A stretch of DNA of 64,000 nucleotides from DATAVK01 sp036267755 (GTDB lineage: Bacteria; Actinomycetota; Actinomycetes; JAFAQI01): the NCBI GenBank assembly GCA_036267755.1, contig DATAVK010000134.1, positions 1 to 64,000 on the forward strand, given 5' to 3'. Of this stretch, positions 61,701 through 64,000 are shown piece by piece. The notes beneath the pieces were generated by a model. It did no database searches. It saw only the letters and a list, made by a program, of their open reading frames with translations, and was not told the origin of the DNA. Numbering within the stretch: the stretch's first letter is position 1; each line of letters opens with the position of its first letter. The position numbers were made by a program, and so were the translations under genes.

Positions 61701-63782
61701 GGTGTTGTTGTTGTCCTGCAGCCAGTCCGCCGCGCTGCCGTCCGTCGCGGCGATCTCGCTGCCGCCGGCGTTGATCCGGTAGATCGAGGCCGGGTAGGTC
61801 GTCGTCGCCGGCGAGTCCTTGACGATCTCGATGCCGTCGACGGCCGGGTTCTCAGTCTCGTGGGCGAAGTCGATGTCGACCTCACCGTCGCTGGTGACGG
61901 TGTCACTTTCCATCATGCCGGTCTGGTCGCCGGCCGCGGCCACCATGTCGAAGTGGTTGAGGAACGTCTGACCGTCGATGTTGACGTCGAAGACGCGCTG
62001 GCCCACAGCACTTGTGCAGCTGCACCGGTTGGCGAGGTAGAGCCTGACTTCGACCTTCTCGCCGGCCGGGACTGGGAAGCCGAAGTGCATCTCGTCGCCG
62101 TCACCATGGCTGCCCGGGTCCCAGCGCTCCGAGCTGAAGATGGCGCTCGGCGTGGTCGAAGGCACCGTCGAGCTGATGTTCGCGACCGGGCCATAGCCCG
62201 CGACGTTGCTTCCCGAGTTCCGGTACGGCGAGTCGCCGGAGTTGTCGCCCTGCCAGTCCGGGCCGTTGTCGATCGCGGGGATCGTCGGGCCGCCCTCATT
62301 GAGCCGGTAGAGCACGGTGGTGCTACCCGGGGCCGGGAAGCCGCCGGCCGTGTAGACCCGGCCGGGCAGATTCGGCGTGCTGTTCGTCGGGAGCGTCTCG
62401 CCACCGGCCAGCGGGAAGTAGGCGATCTTCTTGTGCAGGTACTTGGAGTTCCCGATGTAGTCCGTGTCGCTGCCGACGTACAGACCCGTGCTGGTCGCGA
62501 GCAGGGCGTACGCGCCCGCGCCGCGCGGGTTACGTCCGGGGTTCCAGCTCAACGGCATGCCGTTGATCGGGTCGAGCGCGACGATGCCGGGGCGCGGGAT
62601 GGCACCGGGGCCGGGGCTGTCGAGACCGAGGGAGTTGTTGACCCAGCGCTGGTGGCCGCCCACGTAGACGACCGGACCGGTCAGGGCGAGGGACAGGAAC
62701 GTGTCGTTCCCGGTGTAGTCGATCCAGCTGGGACGGACGTCGGAGCCGGTGCCGGCGGTCTCGTACCGCGCGGCCGAGTCACAGGAGGACTTGGTCCCGT
62801 CGGAGTTGGTGCCGCTGCCGCCGGTGGCGGCGATCACGAAGTACGAGCCATCCGGCGAGAACTGGACGTCGCGGATGTAGCTGTCGTAGGCGAACGAGTA
62901 GCACTGCGCGGTGTACGCCGCCGTCGCCCAGGCGGTGTCCAAGGTGGCGGAGGTCGTGCCGAGGCTGATCATCGCGACCTGGTCGCGGTAGTTCGGGTCG
63001 CTGGAGCCGGTGCAGCTGGTCGCGACGCAGGTGAAGTTGCCGATCGCGACGAGGTGGGTGCCGGACGGATCGATATCCAGCGCCTTGACGCCGGTTCCTG
63101 CGTTCGAGCAGGTGCTCGTGGCCGGGTTGCACTGGGTGCCGTAGTTGTGCTGGCCGGTGAACGACAGCGAGACGTAGGGCGTCACCTTGCCGGTGGTGGG
63201 TGTGAGCGACGTCAGACCGACGTGGCTAACACCGCCCACCGTCGTGAACAGGCCGCCCGCGAACAGGAGGTTGTTGCGCAGGACGAGCTTGTTGACGGCG
63301 CCGTTCATGGCCGAGGGCTTCCAGGTCGACACCAGTGACCCGTTGGAGGTGTTGAGCAGGGCGACCTTCATGGCGACGCCGTCCACCTGGGTGAACGACC
63401 CCGCGATGTAGACCTCGCCCGCGGCCGGTCCCGGGATGATCGAGTCGACCTCACCGTTGACCGTGGGCAGGAAGTTGGTGTTGTCCAGGGCACCTGTGCT
63501 GGCGTTGAAGGCCGCCACGTAGTTGTGGGTGAACGCGGTGCTGGACCCGTGCGGGCTCACCGAGGTGAAGCTGCCGCCGATGTAGGTCACGCCGGCGACC
63601 TGGCCGATCGAGAAGACGGTTCCGTTGTTGACGTCCGGGGTGAACGACGCCGGGACGGCGTTCACGACCGTCGGCTGCGTCGCCTGGACGGCCGAAGCCG
63701 GTGCCGCCACAGCCACCAAGCCGGTGAGCATGGCCGAGATCACACCGACGACAGCCAACAGGGCGGTACGGGGCCGTGCCAT
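58797..63782 (-). CDS. Secreted PKD-domain protein with two malectin-like domains, longer paralogue
   Basis: 1661 residues from ATG 63782 (AGGAG eight bases ahead). A signal peptide ends near ASAVQA. The layout equals the 54801-58661 protein, but two malectin/CBM57-like domains are inserted at residues ~488-656 (RLNEGGPTIPAIDNGPDW) and ~667-842 (YRINAGGSEIAATDGSAADW), each with the LYLAN ... GQRVFDVNIDG / GQRVFNVAIDG core. PKD domains fall near 1061-1147 and 1370-1455, each followed by a copy of the ~200-residue module. The 375-residue length difference between the two proteins is close to the two malectin units. Surface carbohydrate binding is likely; no anchor or enzyme motif is visible. 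Confidence 0.87.
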   Translation of the reverse strand: MARPRTALLAVVGVISAMLTGLVAVAAPASAVQATQPTVVNAVPASFTPDVNNGTVFSIGQVAGVTYIGGSFTSVSPHGSSTAFTHNYVAAFNASTGALDNTNFLPTVNGEVDSIIPGPAAGEVYIAGSFTQVDGVAMKVALLNTSNGSLVSTWKPSAMNGAVNKLVLRNNLLFAGGLFTTVGGVSHVGLTSLTPTTGKVTPYVSLSFTGQHNYGTQCNPATSTCSNAGTGVKALDIDPSGTHLVAIGNFTCVATSCTGSSDPNYRDQVAMISLGTTSATLDTAWATAAYTAQCYSFAYDSYIRDVQFSPDGSYFVIAATGGSGTNSDGTKSSCDSAARYETAGTGSDVRPSWIDYTGNDTFLSLALTGPVVYVGGHQRWVNNSLGLDSPGPGAIPRPGIVALDPINGMPLSWNPGRNPRGAGAYALLATSTGLYVGSDTDYIGNSKYLHKKIAYFPLAGGETLPTNSTPNLPGRVYTAGGFPAPGSTTVLYRLNEGGPTIPAIDNGPDWQGDNSGDSPYRNSGSNVAGYGPVANISSTVPSTTPSAIFSSERWDPGSHGDGDEMHFGFPVPAGEKVEVRLYLANRCSCTSAVGQRVFDVNIDGQTFLNHFDMVAAAGDQTGMMESDTVTSDGEVDIDFAHETENPAVDGIEIVKDSPATTTYPASIYRINAGGSEIAATDGSAADWLQDNNNTTLGDPGAGTANGTPFRTGGNTESYADNPWAGTTNASVPASTPTDVFSTGKWGNEQYQFPVDPGTPVNVNLYLANNYPGTSQAGQRVFNVAIDGQPVLTNYDIVADAGNLVGEMKSFPVVAPASGEITVTLTQGPADNPVVNAIDVQQTGPTTTTPSDPNRISYRHVVDNGDGTATVGSEQNVTGSGINWGAIRGGFMVNGELIYGKNDGNLYERTFNGTTFGPEVALDPYDDPNWDNVQTGSGQTFQGTKPTFFGSELGSVTSMFYANGRMFYTVAGQSQMFWRWFEPESGAVGADEFTINDGNNWSGVAGAFLSGSTLYFADKSSGQLESVPWTGTQAGGTPTVLTTGDTDWASRAMFMLDDATHPNQPPVAAFQPTCSTTTTSCTFDASSSLDPDGSITDYAWTFGDGSAEDHSDASLFSHNYSKAGSYTVTLTVTDNDGATATKTIQVSAGQATPVPTFKGAVTTCSSGTAACGKSTTTTVAVPPGTTPGDALLLFVTWPATTDAATVPAGWHLLDKDVSSPLESDVYYRAATAADASSGTVSVNFATATKNGITLADYSGAAPGSIEAYAKSTDSGTLTHVTPTVAVTTPGSLAVSYWADKSSTTTKWTLPAGVTSRSSFYDTGSAFITAQLADSGGTVGTGNYGGKSATTNAASGKGVEWTIILSPAGSTPNQPPTAVLGSTCTGLSCSFDGSGSSDSDGTIATYSWNFGGDGTSTAESPNHMFSAPGTYSVQLTVTDNDGATNVATKSITVSPAAAGIAFVGSASADVSGTSASVVIPAATSAGDTLLMFESFASTTVTSPVPSGWTLVGTKTASNLTTDVYEKTASGSDGGSSAAVTFSASVKASLVVSDYSNAAASPIEGASSVIGSGTSHSTPALTGLSAGTWVVSYWTDKSTTTTKWTPPATVTQRAATYGTSSAADSALVADSAGPVSGNYPAQTATTDASSGSSVQWAIGLSPAS

Positions 63783-63913
63783 CAGGATTCTCCTCGTCGG
63801 CCCGGGGTCGTCCTGCTTCATGTCGCCGGGACAAGGTGGGCCGACCGACAACGTAAGTCGCGGTCGCGCCGGCCGCCGGAGAACGGGGAAAAATCACCCG
63901 CCTGGGTGCTCAA

Positions 63914-63929
63914 GGTGATACTCGTCACC
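63914..63929. promoter_or_regulatory. Inverted repeat upstream of the malectin-PKD gene
   Basis: GGTGA and TCACC flank TACTCG about 130 bp before the start codon, in the 198-base gene-free stretch 63783-63980. May belong to the promoter. Weak evidence. Confidence 0.3.
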
Positions 63930-63940
63930 CGTTCGGCGGA

Positions 63941-63968
63941 ATGGGCTGGCCCGAGCGGACCAGCCCAT
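63941..63968. terminator. Hairpin downstream of the gene entering from the right edge
   Basis: ATGGGCTGG (63941-63949) and CCAGCCCAT (63960-63968) are exact 9-bp arms around a 10-base loop, 13 bp after a stop codon on the complement strand at 63981-63983. Probable terminator of the partial gene at the edge. Confidence 0.6.
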
Positions 63969-63980
63969 CGACGCCCGCGC

Positions 63981-64000
63981 TCAGAAGCCGGCGGCGCTCT
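63981..64000 (-). CDS. C-terminal end of a gene cut by the right edge
   Basis: The complement reads codons for Ser-Ala-Ala-Gly-Phe and then TGA (63981-63983), followed by a strong terminator hairpin. That order suggests the end of a gene lying mainly beyond the window. Only about six codons are visible, so no product can be given. Confidence 0.35.

Noticed and set aside
59520..63338. A very long open frame (over 1200 codons) on the plus strand
   Set aside because: It is antisense to the malectin-PKD gene; its translation is Arg/Gly/Val-rich without domains, as expected from high-GC shadow frames.
63783..63980. Possible riboswitch before the malectin-PKD gene (c-di-GMP or c-di-AMP type)
   Set aside because: I compared the leader by eye with the conserved cores of these riboswitches and found no match.
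1..64000. CRISPR arrays, insertion sequences, integrases, phage or plasmid genes
   Set aside because: No spaced direct-repeat array, transposase, integrase or phage-type protein was seen on either strand.

Overview
This window is a high-GC (roughly 68-70%) actinobacterial chromosome segment. Evidence for that placement includes a mycothiol S-conjugate amidase, a GTP-dependent PEP carboxykinase, an F420/PPOX-family oxidoreductase, frequent GTG starts and many 4-bp ATGA/GTGA gene overlaps. Gene order matches the mycobacterial phoH2-uppS-mca-greA-metB-cbs-fadA and ppx-DUF501-ftsB-eno-mazG-mfd neighbourhoods. I cannot name the genus. No phage, insertion sequence, CRISPR or plasmid gene is visible; this is chromosomal core with a few accessory insertions.

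Layout. 1-6.1 kb: the cut-off start of a membrane sensor protein, a PIN-PhoH ATPase, a RodZ-C-like membrane protein, a Z-isoprenyl diphosphate synthase, PEP carboxykinase and a small conserved protein with a possible RHH segment. 6.2-11.6 kb: a four-gene operon (DUF255 thioredoxin-like, permuted ATP-grasp, alpha-E, transglutaminase). 11.7-20.7 kb: an AlkA-type glycosylase, a frameshifted cupin, TetR plus a DrrAB-type ABC exporter, a GT39 membrane glycosyltransferase, a DUF1206 protein and a MarR/MFS drug-efflux unit with a clear palindromic operator. 20.7-25.7 kb: mca, greA, and a FIST-ROK-ilvA operon. 25.8-30.4 kb: a MoxR-like ATPase/VWA pair and an MFS carrier. 30.4-35.8 kb: metB, cbs, a thiolase and small proteins. 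35.9-41.3 kb: an odd class-I tRNA with a UAA anticodon, NDH-2, and a 1246-residue MFS + membrane sensor + GGDEF + EAL protein, followed by a hairpin and an 8-codon ORF on the other strand. 41.5-47.7 kb: family-5 uracil-DNA glycosylase, DUF1275, GNAT, and the overlapping eno-ftsB-DUF501-ppx operon, plus a PAP2-like protein. 47.9-49.1 kb: an orphan Alg14/Alg13 (PssD/PssE) pair. 49.1-54.7 kb: mazG, a parvulin-type lipoprotein and mfd. 54.8-63.8 kb: two tandem, paralogous, secreted PKD proteins, the upstream one carrying two extra malectin-like domains.

The genes cover housekeeping (glycolysis/gluconeogenesis, transsulfuration, nucleotide pool cleaning, DNA repair, transcription fidelity), drug efflux with local repressors, and envelope or surface functions. 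The most unusual items are the transporter-c-di-GMP phosphodiesterase fusion, the UAA class-I tRNA, the 8-residue ORF with a near-perfect ribosome binding site, and the tandem surface-protein duplication. All assignments come from reading translations and motifs by eye; no database search was run.
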